Of a DNA stretch of 64,000 bases, positions 1 to 8,998 are shown in pieces (position 1 is the first letter of the stretch; every line of letters starts with the position of its first letter). The notes below the pieces were generated by a model. The model did no database searches, was not told where the DNA came from, and saw only the letters and a program-made list of their open reading frames with translations. Source of the stretch: CAVORB01 sp963736235 (GTDB lineage Bacteria; Pseudomonadota; Gammaproteobacteria; Chromatiales; Chromatiaceae); assembly GCA_963736235.1 (NCBI GenBank), contig CAVTOR010000005.1, positions 124,001 to 188,000 of the forward strand, written 5' to 3'. The translations under genes and the position numbers were made by a program.

Positions 1-319
1 ATCACCACTCCCGGGAGGTGGCAATGCGAGTCGTGGAAGAGGTTTGGGGGGCGTGTGGTGCCTAGCGGCGGCCCTTTGCCGATGGTTCTGGAAGCCCATT
101 AGGTTTCTGATTTATCAGCAATAATCTCTGTTTCCGCTTGAAATAATATTGCCAATTGGTGATAATCCGCGTTTGTCGCAACCCTGGTCATAAGAGAATT
201 TTATTGGGCGAGGGTCGGCGTTCGCCGCGCCTTTCGGCGCGGGCCCGGTGCGACGCGCGTTCCAGGCCCGGTCGGTGGTTGAGGTCGATCTTTCAACAGG
301 CAAAAACCTTCAGGTGGCT
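1..319. other. Non-coding region upstream of the RND efflux operon
   Basis: I see no supportable gene here. The first frame stays open from the window edge to a TAG near position 102, but the encoded peptide has no recognisable family signature, so a truncated upstream gene cannot be claimed. Positions 105-170 are clearly AT-richer than the rest of the window and contain the promoter listed separately. The stretch between the promoter and the ATG at 320 would be a 5' leader of about 150 nt with no obvious terminator hairpin. Confidence 0.5.
138..166 (+). promoter_or_regulatory. Sigma70-type promoter for the RND efflux operon
   Basis: TTGAAA at 138-143 and GATAAT at 161-166 are separated by exactly 17 nt. 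Each is one mismatch from the sigma70 consensus, and they sit in an AT-rich island directly upstream of the efflux adaptor gene. Transcription would start near 173. No operator palindrome was obvious around it. Confidence 0.6.
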
Positions 320-1471
320 ATGCCCATGGCAATTCCAGTAAATCGCGGCTGGGTCGCGGCGACCCTGATTTTGGTGGCCAGCGCCGGCGCCGCTGCGCCG
401 ACCGACAACGAGTTCGTCGTGAAGCAGGCGGAAGGTGCGCCGACGGTGTCGGTGGGCGGAACCGTGATCCCCTATAAGGAGGTCACCCTGGCCGCACAGC
501 TGCCGGGGCGGGTCAAGTTCCTCGCCGGTATCGAGGGCGACTCGTTCAAGAAGGACGATCTTCTGGTCTCGATCGACGATCGCGAGCTCCTCGCCAACCG
601 TCAGGCCCTGATCGCCCAGATGCAATCCGCGGATGCCACGCTGCGAAACGCCGGAATCCAGTACAGTCGTGAGCTCTTCGCTCCCCGTTCACGCACGCCC
701 CCGGGCGGCATGGCGATTCCCAATCTCTTCGATCAGATGTTTACCCGCCCGATGGAGGACTTCATCGGCGAGCGTTCCCGGGGCGCCGAGTTGTCGGCGG
801 ATCTTTACTCGTCCGGCACACAGGTCGAGCAAGCCCGCAGCGCCATGATGCGCCTGCAGGCCGAACTGCAGGCCCTGGATTCGAAGCTGCGGGACGCGCG
901 GAGCATCGCTCCCTTCGATGGGGTGATCGTGAAGAAATTCATCGAGGTGGGCGACACGGTGCAGCCCGGCCAGCCGTTGCTGAACTACGCCGACGTCGAG
1001 TACCTCCAGGTCGAGGTAGACCTGCCGGCCCGACTGCGTCCCGGCCTGCGTGAGGGCATGATGATCCACGCCGAGCTCGACGTGAATCATCGGCGGGTGC
1101 CGGTGCGCGTGGCCCAGGTATTCCCCATGGCCGACCCCCAGCGCCACACGGTCAAGGTCAAGTTCGATCTTCCGGTGGGCACCTCGCAGCCCGGTGAGTA
1201 TGCCAAGGTGCTGGTGCCGGACTTCAACGCGCCGGCCCGCGCAAACCCCGTAATCCCCGCGTCGGCCATCCGCTACAACGGCAGCCTTCCGGGCGTCTAC
1301 GTGCTGGACGATCAGGGGGGCGCGCAACTGCGTCTGATCCGGGTGGGTGAGCCCGTCCCGGGCGGCCTGATCACGGTTCTGAGCGGCTTGCGTCCGGGTG
1401 AGCGCATCCTGGCCGATCCGCCCGCCGGCATAGCCGCAGGCTGGTCGACGCAGTCCGACGCACAACGCTGA
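320..1471 (+). CDS. RND efflux periplasmic adaptor (HlyD/membrane fusion protein family)
   Basis: Periplasmic adaptor that should bridge the inner-membrane RND pump encoded next to it and an outer-membrane channel. With the ATG at 320 the product is 383 residues and begins with a Sec signal peptide (hydrophobic core followed by an Ala-rich cleavage site around residue 26). A lipoyl-like half-motif follows (VTLAAQLPGRVKFL), then an alpha-helical hairpin region around residues 95-200. The second lipoyl half (SIAPFDGVIVKKF) and beta-barrel segments ending in LSGLRPGERIL are typical of the family. An upstream in-frame ATG at 248 would add 24 residues before the signal peptide and is less likely. 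The permease starts 88 bp downstream, so the two form an operon. No outer-membrane TolC-like gene is present, so the channel must be encoded elsewhere. The substrate cannot be read from the sequence. Confidence 0.9.
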   Translation: MPMAIPVNRGWVAATLILVASAGAAAPTDNEFVVKQAEGAPTVSVGGTVIPYKEVTLAAQLPGRVKFLAGIEGDSFKKDDLLVSIDDRELLANRQALIAQMQSADATLRNAGIQYSRELFAPRSRTPPGGMAIPNLFDQMFTRPMEDFIGERSRGAELSADLYSSGTQVEQARSAMMRLQAELQALDSKLRDARSIAPFDGVIVKKFIEVGDTVQPGQPLLNYADVEYLQVEVDLPARLRPGLREGMMIHAELDVNHRRVPVRVAQVFPMADPQRHTVKVKFDLPVGTSQPGEYAKVLVPDFNAPARANPVIPASAIRYNGSLPGVYVLDDQGGAQLRLIRVGEPVPGGLITVLSGLRPGERILADPPAGIAAGWSTQSDAQR

Positions 1472-1559
1472 TCCGCAGTACCCGGCGCGCTGGACCGATC
1501 TGGTTTGGCGCGTCTATCCCCTTCATCGCGATCCAGGCCGGACGTTTGTAGGTTGAGTC

Positions 1560-4500
1560 ATGAACCAAGACGAGACCCTGCCCCCTCCTGAGGGGCAGGC
1601 GCCCAAGCTTTCGGATGAGAATCTCGGCATCGCCGGGCGCACCGCCAGATTCTTTATCCGCTCCCCCCTCTCCCCTCTGTTCTACGTGGCCATGCTCCTG
1701 ATGGGGCTGCTCGGTCTGGTGATGACCCCGCGCCAGGAGGATCCTCAGATCTCCGTGCCCATGGTCGACATCATGGTGCAGTACCCGGGGGCGTCCGCCC
1801 AGCAGGTCTCCAGCCTCGCGATGCAGCCGCTGGAGCGCATCATGAGCGAGATCCCGGGGGTCAAGCACGTCTATTCCGCCGCCGAGCGCAACCAGGGCAT
1901 CGTTACCGTCGAGTTCGACGTGGGCGAGCAGATGGGACCGTCGCTGGTGAAGGTGAACGATAAGATCGCCTCCAACATGGACAAGATACCGCCAGGGGTT
2001 ATGCCGCCGCTGGTCAAGACCAAGGGAATCGACGACGTTCCCATCGTCACCCTTACACTCTGGTCGAGGGATCTCGACAGCGACGGCCTCCCCGACGTGG
2101 ACGACGGTCAGCTGCGCCTGCTCGCCCAGGACGTGCTCCAGGGAATCAAGGAGGTGAAGGATACCGGGAACGCCTTCATCGTCGGCGGACGCAAAGAGCA
2201 GGTGACGGTGGATGTGTATCCGGAGCGCCTCTCGGGATATCAGATCAGCCTGGACCAGGTGGCCCAGACCATCCGTACCGCCAACGCCGAAACCACCGCG
2301 GGCGGCGTGGAAGCCAGCGGTGCGCATTTCTCGGTCACTACCGGTTCCTTCCTGCGCAGCGCGGACGAGATCAGCCGGCTGGTGGTCGGGACCCACCAGG
2401 ATGTCCCGATCTATGTCTACGACGTGGCGCGGGTGACGTCCGGTCCGGAGGATGCCACGCAACTGGTCGCGTACTATACGGGCCCCGCGGCCGAAGGGGA
2501 GCTCAAGGCAGACGGTGTGCCGGCCGTAACCATCGCCATCGCCAAGAAGGAACTCACCAATGGCGTCACGGTCGCCAACTCCATCATCGATCGGGTGGAT
2601 GAGCTCAAGGGCGAACGCATCCCGAACAACGTTGAGGTCAGCATCACGCGCAACTATGGTCAGACGGCGGACGACAAGGTCACGGAGCTGATCTTCAAGC
2701 TGTTCGTCGCCACGGGCTGGGTGTTCCTGCTGGTATGGGCCGCCTTCCGTGCCCTGCGGCCCGCGATCGTCGTGATGCTGGTCATCCCCGTCGTGCTGCT
2801 CATGACCATCTTTACCGCCTGGGTTTGGGGCTACACCATCGACCGGGTCAGCCTGTTCGCGCTGATCTTCTCGATCGGTATTCTGGTGGACGACGCCATC
2901 GTCGTAGTGGAGAACATCTATCGGCGTTGGCTCGAGGAGGGCAGGACCGATGACGAGACCGCCGTGGACGCCGTGCGCGAGGTGGGTAATCCCACGATTC
3001 TCGCCACCTTTACCGTCATCGCCGCTTTGCTGCCCATGGGCTTCGTCAGTGGCATGATGGGACCCTACATGGAGCCGATCCCCGCGCTGGGCTCGGTGGC
3101 AATGTTCATCTCGCTGTTCGCCGCCTTCGTGTTCACGCCCTATCTGGCCATCTCCAAGTGGCTGCGTCCCTCCTTGCACTACCTGGAGACGGCGGAAAAA
3201 CGCGAGCACAAGGAAGCCGAGAAGATCGAGAAGCTGTTTCGCAACATTCTGACCCCGCTCATCGAGAGCAAGCGCAAGCGGACGGTTTTCCGTCTGGTGC
3301 TGTGGGGCGCGTTCCTGTTCACCTGCTCGTTCTTCTACTTCAATTGGGTAGCGGTGAAGATGTTGCCGCTGGACAACAAGCCGGAGTTCTCGGTGGTGCT
3401 GGACATGCCCGAGGGGACTGCCTTGCCCGTCACCGCGAACCTCGCCCACCGCATTGCCGAAAAGCTGCGGGAGCTACCGGAGGTGACCGCGATTCAGGTT
3501 TATGCCGGGACCGCCAAGCCGTTCGACTTCAACGGCATGGTGCGGCACTACTACCTGCGCTCCGCGCCCTGGCAGGGTGAGGTGCAGGTCCAGCTCCTGC
3601 ATAAATCGAAACGCGAACGCACCAGCCACGATATCGCGGTTGACGCGCGGGAGATGCTCGACAAGCTCGTCGAGGGAACGGGCGCCAAGATCGCGGTGGT
3701 CGAGATGCCGCCGGGACCGCCGGTGCTTCAGTCCGTCGTGGCGGAGGTGCATGGCCCAACGCCCGAGATCCGCCGTCAGTTCGCGCGCGACATGACGGAG
3801 TTCTTCGAGCAGGCGGAGAGCACCCGTGACGTGGACAACTACTTGCGCGACGCCTACGACTACTGGCGCTTCGACGTCGATACGGAAAAGGCGGTGCGGC
3901 GCGGGATCTCGGTGGACGCCATCAATCGCAACCTGGGCATGGCGCTGGGCGGTTCCAGTATCGGCGACGTCAAGAAGCAGAGCGGTCACGAGCCGGTGGA
4001 GATCGTTCTCCAGGTTCCGCTGGCCGAGCGCTCCCAGATCGACAGCCTGGGGGATCTCCCGATTCAGTCCAGTGGTGGCTTCACGGTGCCCCTGCGCGAG
4101 CTTGGCCGGTTCCAGCGTGTGCCCGAGGAGGACATCATCTACGGCAAGGACCTGCGGGCGGTCGAGTATGTGGTGGCAGATGTCGGGGGCCGGCTGGCCG
4201 CGCCCGTGTACGCCATGTTCCAGATTCAGGATGCCATCGACGCGTCCGGTTACACGGCCCCCGACGGCGTGGTGCCCGAGGCCTACTGGCTCGGCCCCCC
4301 GCCGAGCGACCGCCAGTCCTCCTGGGAGTGGGCCGGCGAGTGGACGGTCACCTACGAGACCTTCCGCGACATGGGCGCGGCCTTCATGGTGGCGCTGGTG
4401 CTGATTTACATCCTGGTGGTGTGGGAGTTCGGCAACTTCCGCATCCCGCTGGTGATCATGGCGCCGATCCCCCTGACGCTGCTGGGGATCATCCCTGCCC

Positions 4501-5609
4501 ACTTCCTGATGTTCCAGCTCGGGCTCGGCGGCGAGTTTACCGCCACCTCGATGATCGGCTGGATCGCACTCGCCGGCATCATCGTCCGCAATTCGATCCT
4601 GCTGGTGGACTTCTCCATTCACGAGGTGCAAAAGGGCGTGCCGGTGGCGGAGGCCGTCATCCGGTCGTGCAAGACCCGTACTCGCCCCATTCTGATCACC
4701 GCGCTTGCGCTGGTGGCCGGTTCAAGCGTCATCTTTACCGACCAGATCTTCCAGGGCATGGCGATCTCTCTGGCCTCCGGGGTCCTGGTTTCCACGGTGC
4801 TGACCCTGATCGTCATTCCGCTGGGCTGCGTGGCGGCCAGCAAGGACATGTGCGAGGTGGCCGTGGCCACCGCCCATCCGGGCGTCAACGTGCCCTGCTC
4901 GGCCGAGGAGGCGGAGAAGGCGCGGAAAGGGCGGGCCAAACCCGCTGGCGGCGGATTGATCAAGGCTTGGGGTTTCCTAGTCGAAGCCTTCGTGCTCGTG
5001 TTCTACGCGGTCCGCGGCATCTTCCTGTTGCTGTTCGACTTGATCAAGAATCTGTTCAAGAAGAAGCGCGTTCCGCCGCCTCCCAATCGTCCGGGCACCT
5101 CCGGGAAGGGTGGCGCCCCATCCGGCGGCGGAGGTGGAGCACCTCCTCCGAGCATCGGCCCTGCGGGTGCGACCTCAGCGACGGCGCCCGCCTCCGAATC
5201 GGCCGCGAGCGCCGAGTCGGACCAGCCGCCTCCAGCCGAGGGGCAGCCAAAGACGGCGTCAAAAGAGCCTCCGCGGGAGGCGCCGAGCGCATCGGTGGCC
5301 CCGGACCCCGAAGTGCAAGCCGCGTCTCCGGTTCAACCGCCGGCTGCAAGAAACTCCGCCGCCGTCCCTCGGGAATCCGCGAAGCGGGCGTCATCGCCGG
5401 CGGTTGAGCCTTCGAAAGAAGGGGGGGTGGCCGTGGCGAAGGCACCCGCGCCGAAACAGCGAACTGCCAAGAAGCGCGTGGCGAAGAAGGCCAGCGCCAA
5501 GAGCGGAGCGAAGTCCCGCGTGACCAGCCCCGCGATGGCGCAGAAGAAGGCGCCGCGGCGTGGCATCCGGCTCAAGGCCGATGGAGGGCGTGGACCAAGC
5601 TTCGATTGA
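1560..5609 (+). CDS. RND efflux permease (AcrB/AcrD/AcrF family) with long C-terminal extension
   Basis: Proton-driven inner-membrane efflux pump. Residues 1 to about 1110 are a full-length RND permease: 12 membrane helices, two large periplasmic loops, and the paired proton-relay aspartates D444/D445 in helix 4 (ILVDDAIVVVEN). The helix-10 lysine of AcrB is an arginine here (R1010 in IIVRNSILLVDF). The family is normally about 1030-1060 residues; this protein has 1349. After the normal end comes another hydrophobic segment (about residues 1131-1163), a basic KKK patch, a Pro/Ala/Gly-rich stretch and a Lys/Ala-rich histone-like end (KKRVAKKASAKSGAKS). The tail is in frame and has no stop. The adaptor gene lies immediately upstream. 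The transported compound is unknown; the tail is discussed as a finding. Confidence 0.92.
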   Translation: MNQDETLPPPEGQAPKLSDENLGIAGRTARFFIRSPLSPLFYVAMLLMGLLGLVMTPRQEDPQISVPMVDIMVQYPGASAQQVSSLAMQPLERIMSEIPGVKHVYSAAERNQGIVTVEFDVGEQMGPSLVKVNDKIASNMDKIPPGVMPPLVKTKGIDDVPIVTLTLWSRDLDSDGLPDVDDGQLRLLAQDVLQGIKEVKDTGNAFIVGGRKEQVTVDVYPERLSGYQISLDQVAQTIRTANAETTAGGVEASGAHFSVTTGSFLRSADEISRLVVGTHQDVPIYVYDVARVTSGPEDATQLVAYYTGPAAEGELKADGVPAVTIAIAKKELTNGVTVANSIIDRVDELKGERIPNNVEVSITRNYGQTADDKVTELIFKLFVATGWVFLLVWAAFRALRPAIVVMLVIPVVLLMTIFTAWVWGYTIDRVSLFALIFSIGILVDDAIVVVENIYRRWLEEGRTDDETAVDAVREVGNPTILATFTVIAALLPMGFVSGMMGPYMEPIPALGSVAMFISLFAAFVFTPYLAISKWLRPSLHYLETAEKREHKEAEKIEKLFRNILTPLIESKRKRTVFRLVLWGAFLFTCSFFYFNWVAVKMLPLDNKPEFSVVLDMPEGTALPVTANLAHRIAEKLRELPEVTAIQVYAGTAKPFDFNGMVRHYYLRSAPWQGEVQVQLLHKSKRERTSHDIAVDAREMLDKLVEGTGAKIAVVEMPPGPPVLQSVVAEVHGPTPEIRRQFARDMTEFFEQAESTRDVDNYLRDAYDYWRFDVDTEKAVRRGISVDAINRNLGMALGGSSIGDVKKQSGHEPVEIVLQVPLAERSQIDSLGDLPIQSSGGFTVPLRELGRFQRVPEEDIIYGKDLRAVEYVVADVGGRLAAPVYAMFQIQDAIDASGYTAPDGVVPEAYWLGPPPSDRQSSWEWAGEWTVTYETFRDMGAAFMVALVLIYILVVWEFGNFRIPLVIMAPIPLTLLGIIPAHFLMFQLGLGGEFTATSMIGWIALAGIIVRNSILLVDFSIHEVQKGVPVAEAVIRSCKTRTRPILITALALVAGSSVIFTDQIFQGMAISLASGVLVSTVLTLIVIPLGCVAASKDMCEVAVATAHPGVNVPCSAEEAEKARKGRAKPAGGGLIKAWGFLVEAFVLVFYAVRGIFLLLFDLIKNLFKKKRVPPPPNRPGTSGKGGAPSGGGGGAPPPSIGPAGATSATAPASESAASAESDQPPPAEGQPKTASKEPPREAPSASVAPDPEVQAASPVQPPAARNSAAVPRESAKRASSPAVEPSKEGGVAVAKAPAPKQRTAKKRVAKKASAKSGAKSRVTSPAMAQKKAPRRGIRLKADGGRGPSFD

Positions 5610-5764
5610 CGGCAGGGGGCGGATGTGCGTCGATACCGGGACAAGTTCGCCGATCAAGGAAAGGTGCGGCGGCGCGGGTGATGCGGCGTCAATGGACCGG
5701 CGGGCCTGAGAGGTCGCCGCTGATCTGAGCACTGGGTCGCCCGACGCGGCACTACCACATACTT

Positions 5765-6421
5765 ATGAAATTTACGCTATTGCCCTTCCTGATCGCACTC
5801 ATTGCGTCGATCGTTGTCTTGCCGGTGGTCGAATCCCGTCAGGACCCCGCTTATGATGCCGCCGTCTCGGCGGCGTACCCCTACCAGGACAGCGCGGGCG
5901 CGCAGGACCCCTATGGAGCTCCCAACGGCAGATCGTCCGGGTATGGTGGGTCGAACAGGTACTTCGACGATCAGATCGGGGGGCGTTGGGAACCCCGGGA
6001 ACCTGCGGGCTACCGCGAGTTACCCCCGCGGGGCGACTACCCTGGATACGGGATGCCCTGGGATGAGGAAGCTGCCGTATTTCCGCATTATCGCCGCGAG
6101 GAAGACATCGGCGCGCCTTCCCGGCCATCGGGATATCAGGCGCCTGCGGTTCGCTTCCAGGGGGGCGCGCCACCGTCGGCGTATCGCTTTCGCGGCGATG
6201 AGCAGCTCGGCCCGGCGGGAGTTCCCTGGCGCGGCGGCTATCATTTTCGGCCCCTCTCCGAGCAGGAACGTGAGCGTGGCGGCTACGCGGGTGGTTGGCG
6301 TTCGGTAGCGCCAGGCCCTGTCAGCGTCGAGGATCGGCCGCCGCGCGGCGTGCCGGCCGAAGAGACATTCGGCTATGAGCCGGAAAGCTGGTTTCGCCGT
6401 TACTACGGAGACCGCCCATGA
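5765..6421 (+). CDS. Hypothetical exported Gly/Tyr/Pro/Arg-rich protein
   Basis: I do not recognise a family. The 218-residue product starts with a hydrophobic segment (MKFTLLPFLIALIASIVVLP) that looks like a signal peptide or N-terminal anchor. The rest is low in hydrophobic residues and rich in Gly, Tyr, Pro and Arg, with no cysteine, which suggests a disordered exported protein. A recurring theme is Y-x-F-R, as in SAYRFRGDEQLG and GGYHFRPLSEQER. The gene is 155 bp after the RND permease and on the same strand, but with no overlap, so co-transcription is only possible. Codon use is typical of its neighbours and the start context is weak. It could be a cell-surface or extracellular-matrix component; that is a guess from composition. 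Confidence 0.6.
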   Translation: MKFTLLPFLIALIASIVVLPVVESRQDPAYDAAVSAAYPYQDSAGAQDPYGAPNGRSSGYGGSNRYFDDQIGGRWEPREPAGYRELPPRGDYPGYGMPWDEEAAVFPHYRREEDIGAPSRPSGYQAPAVRFQGGAPPSAYRFRGDEQLGPAGVPWRGGYHFRPLSEQERERGGYAGGWRSVAPGPVSVEDRPPRGVPAEETFGYEPESWFRRYYGDRP

Positions 6422-6584
6422 AGGGCGGGGCGGCGGAGGGACTCGGTTTCGGCCGTTTCGATACAATCAGCTGTCGGGATTGGACTCGACCGGCAAACCG
6501 AAGCCTGTCGACGAGGGGCCAGTGCCCTCGGATTGACGGAACGAGGCGACTTGTGAGCTTTAGTGTGTGGGAGGATGCATGCAA

Positions 6585-7391
6585 ATGAGAAAGAAATGGT
6601 CTTCGAGCTTGGCGTCGTTGGTTTTGGCTGTCATCGGCGTGGGTTCGGCCGAGGCAGAGCTTGCGGGACAGGAGTTTTCTGCAGAGATGGTCCAGCGTGG
6701 ACCCGAGGGACAGATGTCCTCCGGGAAGATGTACGTTGGCGACGGGCGGATGCGCTCGGAAATGGTGCACCAGGGGCAGCAAGTGGTCCGTATTACCGAC
6801 GAGACGCGGGGCGTCGAGTGGGTGCTCTTCCCAGAACAGAAGAAGTACATGGAGCGCCAACTGGCCAGTTCCGCCGGTCCGCAGCCCGGAATGATGCAAT
6901 CGGCTTCCGAGGATCCGTGTGCGGGGGCACCCGGTCTCACCTGCCGTAAGCTGGGTGAGGAGACAGTGAGCGGTCGCACTGCGGTCAAGTGGGAGATTGT
7001 CGCCGCGCATCAGGGGCAAACCGTGAAGACCACCCAGTGGATCGATAAGGAGCGGGGTGTGCCGTTGCGCCAGGAGTTGCCGAACGATCAGACTACCGAG
7101 CTCAAGCTCGTCGGCGAAGAAACGCTCAATGGCCGGCCGGTCGAGAAGTGGGAAATGGTTGCGACCACACCGAACCAACAGCCGATACGTACCTTCCAGT
7201 GGTTCGATCCGGAGCTCAAGCTCGCGGTGCGGCAGGAGTTCCCCGGTGGCTTCGTCAGCGAGCTTAACGAGCTCAATGTCGGCAAGCAACCGGACCATCT
7301 GTTCACCATCCCCGCCGGGTACGAGCGACTCTCTGCTCCTCAGGGGATGCCCGGCGGGCCCGGGAGCGGCGGAATGCCGGGGACCAAGTAA
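6585..7391 (+). CDS. DUF4412-like exported protein
   Basis: Predicted periplasmic protein of 268 residues. I chose the ATG at 6585 because GGGAGGA at 6569-6575 lies 9 nt upstream and because this start gives a clean signal peptide (MRKKWSSSLASLVLAVIG, then Ala-rich cleavage). The mature part has two related beta-rich halves. The first carries the pattern GQMSSGKMYVGDGRMRSEM, typical of DUF4412 proteins (about 30-60 residues from the N terminus); later come repeats of the type WEIVAAHQG.TVKTTQWID and WEMVATTPN.QPIRTFQWFD. This kind of fold resembles the LolA/LolB lipoprotein-binding sheet, but no function has been assigned to the family that I can rely on. The DUF assignment is from pattern memory and moderately sure. 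Confidence 0.65.
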   Translation: MRKKWSSSLASLVLAVIGVGSAEAELAGQEFSAEMVQRGPEGQMSSGKMYVGDGRMRSEMVHQGQQVVRITDETRGVEWVLFPEQKKYMERQLASSAGPQPGMMQSASEDPCAGAPGLTCRKLGEETVSGRTAVKWEIVAAHQGQTVKTTQWIDKERGVPLRQELPNDQTTELKLVGEETLNGRPVEKWEMVATTPNQQPIRTFQWFDPELKLAVRQEFPGGFVSELNELNVGKQPDHLFTIPAGYERLSAPQGMPGGPGSGGMPGTK

Positions 7392-7545
7392 GGACCTTCG
7401 GCACTGCGCGCCGATTTGTCCTGGGGGCTCTGTAACATTGGCCAGAAGGACTCTCGGCAAGCGCCCGATGGCGTGTGTTCGGGTCGACGCGGTCGCCAAG
7501 GCTCCCCTGGGCCGCGCCACTGATTTCAGCGTTCCTGGATAGTCA

Positions 7546-8178
7546 ATGATTACCATAATCGGAAGTCTTAAAGGGGGGTCGGGCAAGAGCACCGTCACCT
7601 TCAACCTGGCGGTCTGGCTCGCGATGGCGGATGTCAATGTCCAACTGGTCGACGCCGATCCGCAGGCGACACTGACGGATGTCGTGGACGTGCGGTTGGA
7701 GGAGGGGTTCGATCCGCCGTTGCGGGTGGACGACAAATCCGGATTGACCCGGGAGCACTTCAACGCGGCGGACGAGACCCTGATCGATGTCGGAACCTCC
7801 GACATGGACTCCATGCGCCGGGCCCTGCAGGTGTGCGACCGCGTCGTCGTGCCCGTGCCCCCATCGCAGGCGGATATCTGGTCAACGCAGCGCTATATCC
7901 ACCTGGTGGAGTCGACACAGCGGGAGCGCCCTCCCGAGATTCTCGGTTTCATCAACCGAGGGGATACTCATCACGCGGTGCGAGAAACCAACGAGGCCGC
8001 CGCGGCCCTGGTTTCCCTGCCTGGCATCAAATTCATCAAGCCACGTCTGTCGCAGCGCACCGTATTTCGCCGCTCCTTCAGCGAGGGCCTCGCGGTGTTC
8101 GAGTTGGATCCGCGTGGCAAGGGGTCACGTGAGTTCTTTTCTCTGGCCGCAGCGCTCTACCCTACGCTCGTGAGTTGA
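7546..8178 (+). CDS. ParA/MinD-like P-loop ATPase
   Basis: Short (210 residues) member of the ParA family of deviant Walker ATPases. It opens directly with the deviant Walker A box KGGSGKST (residues 9-16), including the signature lysine K9, followed by the Walker A' region (LVDADPQATLTD) near residue 40. A switch-like segment around residues 75-80 (DVGTSDMDSM) and VPVPPSQADIWSTQRYI follow. It has no N-terminal DNA-binding domain and no ParB partner nearby, so it is not a chromosome-partition parA. It most resembles orphan ParA-like proteins that position large cellular structures. Next on the strand is a membrane coiled-coil protein (142 bp away) that could be its partner. That pairing is inference. 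Confidence 0.85.
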   Translation: MITIIGSLKGGSGKSTVTFNLAVWLAMADVNVQLVDADPQATLTDVVDVRLEEGFDPPLRVDDKSGLTREHFNAADETLIDVGTSDMDSMRRALQVCDRVVVPVPPSQADIWSTQRYIHLVESTQRERPPEILGFINRGDTHHAVRETNEAAAALVSLPGIKFIKPRLSQRTVFRRSFSEGLAVFELDPRGKGSREFFSLAAALYPTLVS

Positions 8179-8219
8179 GACCTCTGGGCTGACTGGCTTC
8201 CGGGTCGGTCGCATGCCCG

Positions 8220-8285
8220 ATTAGCTGTATTTGATAATAAGATTAACTTGTGTATGGCTAAGTTTATGTTAAGCTCCCAATATTT
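8220..8285. promoter_or_regulatory. AT-rich intergenic island, probable promoter region
   Basis: Between the ParA-like gene and the next gene lies a short AT-rich stretch (TTGATAATAAGATTAAC and nearby) in an otherwise GC-rich window. This composition usually marks a promoter, and the downstream gene starts at 8320. I could not settle on one -35/-10 pair with normal spacing, so no hexamers are assigned. It argues that the membrane coiled-coil gene has its own start of transcription. Confidence 0.35.
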
Positions 8286-8319
8286 AGTCGCTCTCTGACC
8301 GTAGCAGTCCCCAAGTCAC

Positions 8320-8847
8320 ATGGCGGAAAACGACAACCAATCCCAGGGTGCCAGCGCGACGCCCCGCGTGCCTACACAGGGCGGCGAGCAGGACCCGAGC
8401 GCCCAGATCAACGCCTACGCGATCGATCGCCTGTCGCAGGCGTTCGAGACCAGTGCTAAGCGCTGGGAGCTGATCGTCTACCCGTCCCTGTTCGCCTTTA
8501 TCATCCTCGCGGCCTATGGATTCTATTTGGTCTTCAGCCTCGCCAAGGACGTGCATTACCTGGCCATCAGCGTCGATTCGAACATGACCGTCCTGGCGAG
8601 CAATATGCAGTCGATATCGGACAACGTCGGCCAACTGAGCAACAATGTCCGCACCATGGCCGTCAGCGTTGAGTCCATCTCCCGCGATGTCAGCACCCTG
8701 GAGCCCATGTTGACCAGCATGGAAACCATGGACCAGGCGATTCGCTCGATGACCTTCTCGACCGCGAACATGCGAGACGATATGTCGGTGATGAACCGCA
8801 GCATCAGTCGGCCCATGACCTTCGTGAACTGGTTCATGCCCTGGTAG
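8320..8847 (+). CDS. Hypothetical membrane-anchored coiled-coil protein
   Basis: Unrecognised 175-residue protein. Residues 1-50 are polar and Gln-rich. A single membrane segment lies at about residues 52-76 (SLFAFIILAAYGFYLVFSLA). The rest, about 80-165, is a predicted helical coiled coil with a heptad-like run of Ser/Met/Val and Asn (SVDSNMTVLASNMQSISDNV, then NVRTMAVSVESISRDVSTLE). The last residues are aromatic (FVNWFMPW). The layout recalls methyl-accepting or MCE-type anchors but has no signature of either. The neighbours are a ParA-like ATPase upstream and a 5'-nucleotidase 151 bp downstream, all on the same strand. A role as a membrane anchor for the ATPase is inference only. Confidence 0.65.
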   Translation: MAENDNQSQGASATPRVPTQGGEQDPSAQINAYAIDRLSQAFETSAKRWELIVYPSLFAFIILAAYGFYLVFSLAKDVHYLAISVDSNMTVLASNMQSISDNVGQLSNNVRTMAVSVESISRDVSTLEPMLTSMETMDQAIRSMTFSTANMRDDMSVMNRSISRPMTFVNWFMPW

Positions 8848-8998
8848 CGTTCGCGCGCGCGGATGCCGCAGCCGAGCCGCCCACTGCTTTCCACTCGCTC
8901 CATTCGTAAGCGCGTATTCCGGGCTCCACGCCACAGAGGAATGGCTTCCTCCAGGAAATGGGCGTCCAGTCGAGCCGGATATCTCAGGATCGCTGTTC

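Noticed and set aside
1..102. Tail of an upstream gene
   Set aside because: The first frame is open from the edge to a stop at about 102, but the 33-residue peptide has no recognisable feature.
1371..3449. Open frame of 692 codons on the minus strand opposite the RND permease
   Set aside because: Antisense shadow of a high-GC gene: His/Gly/Asp/Arg-rich composition, no family signature, and it lies within a well-supported RND permease gene.
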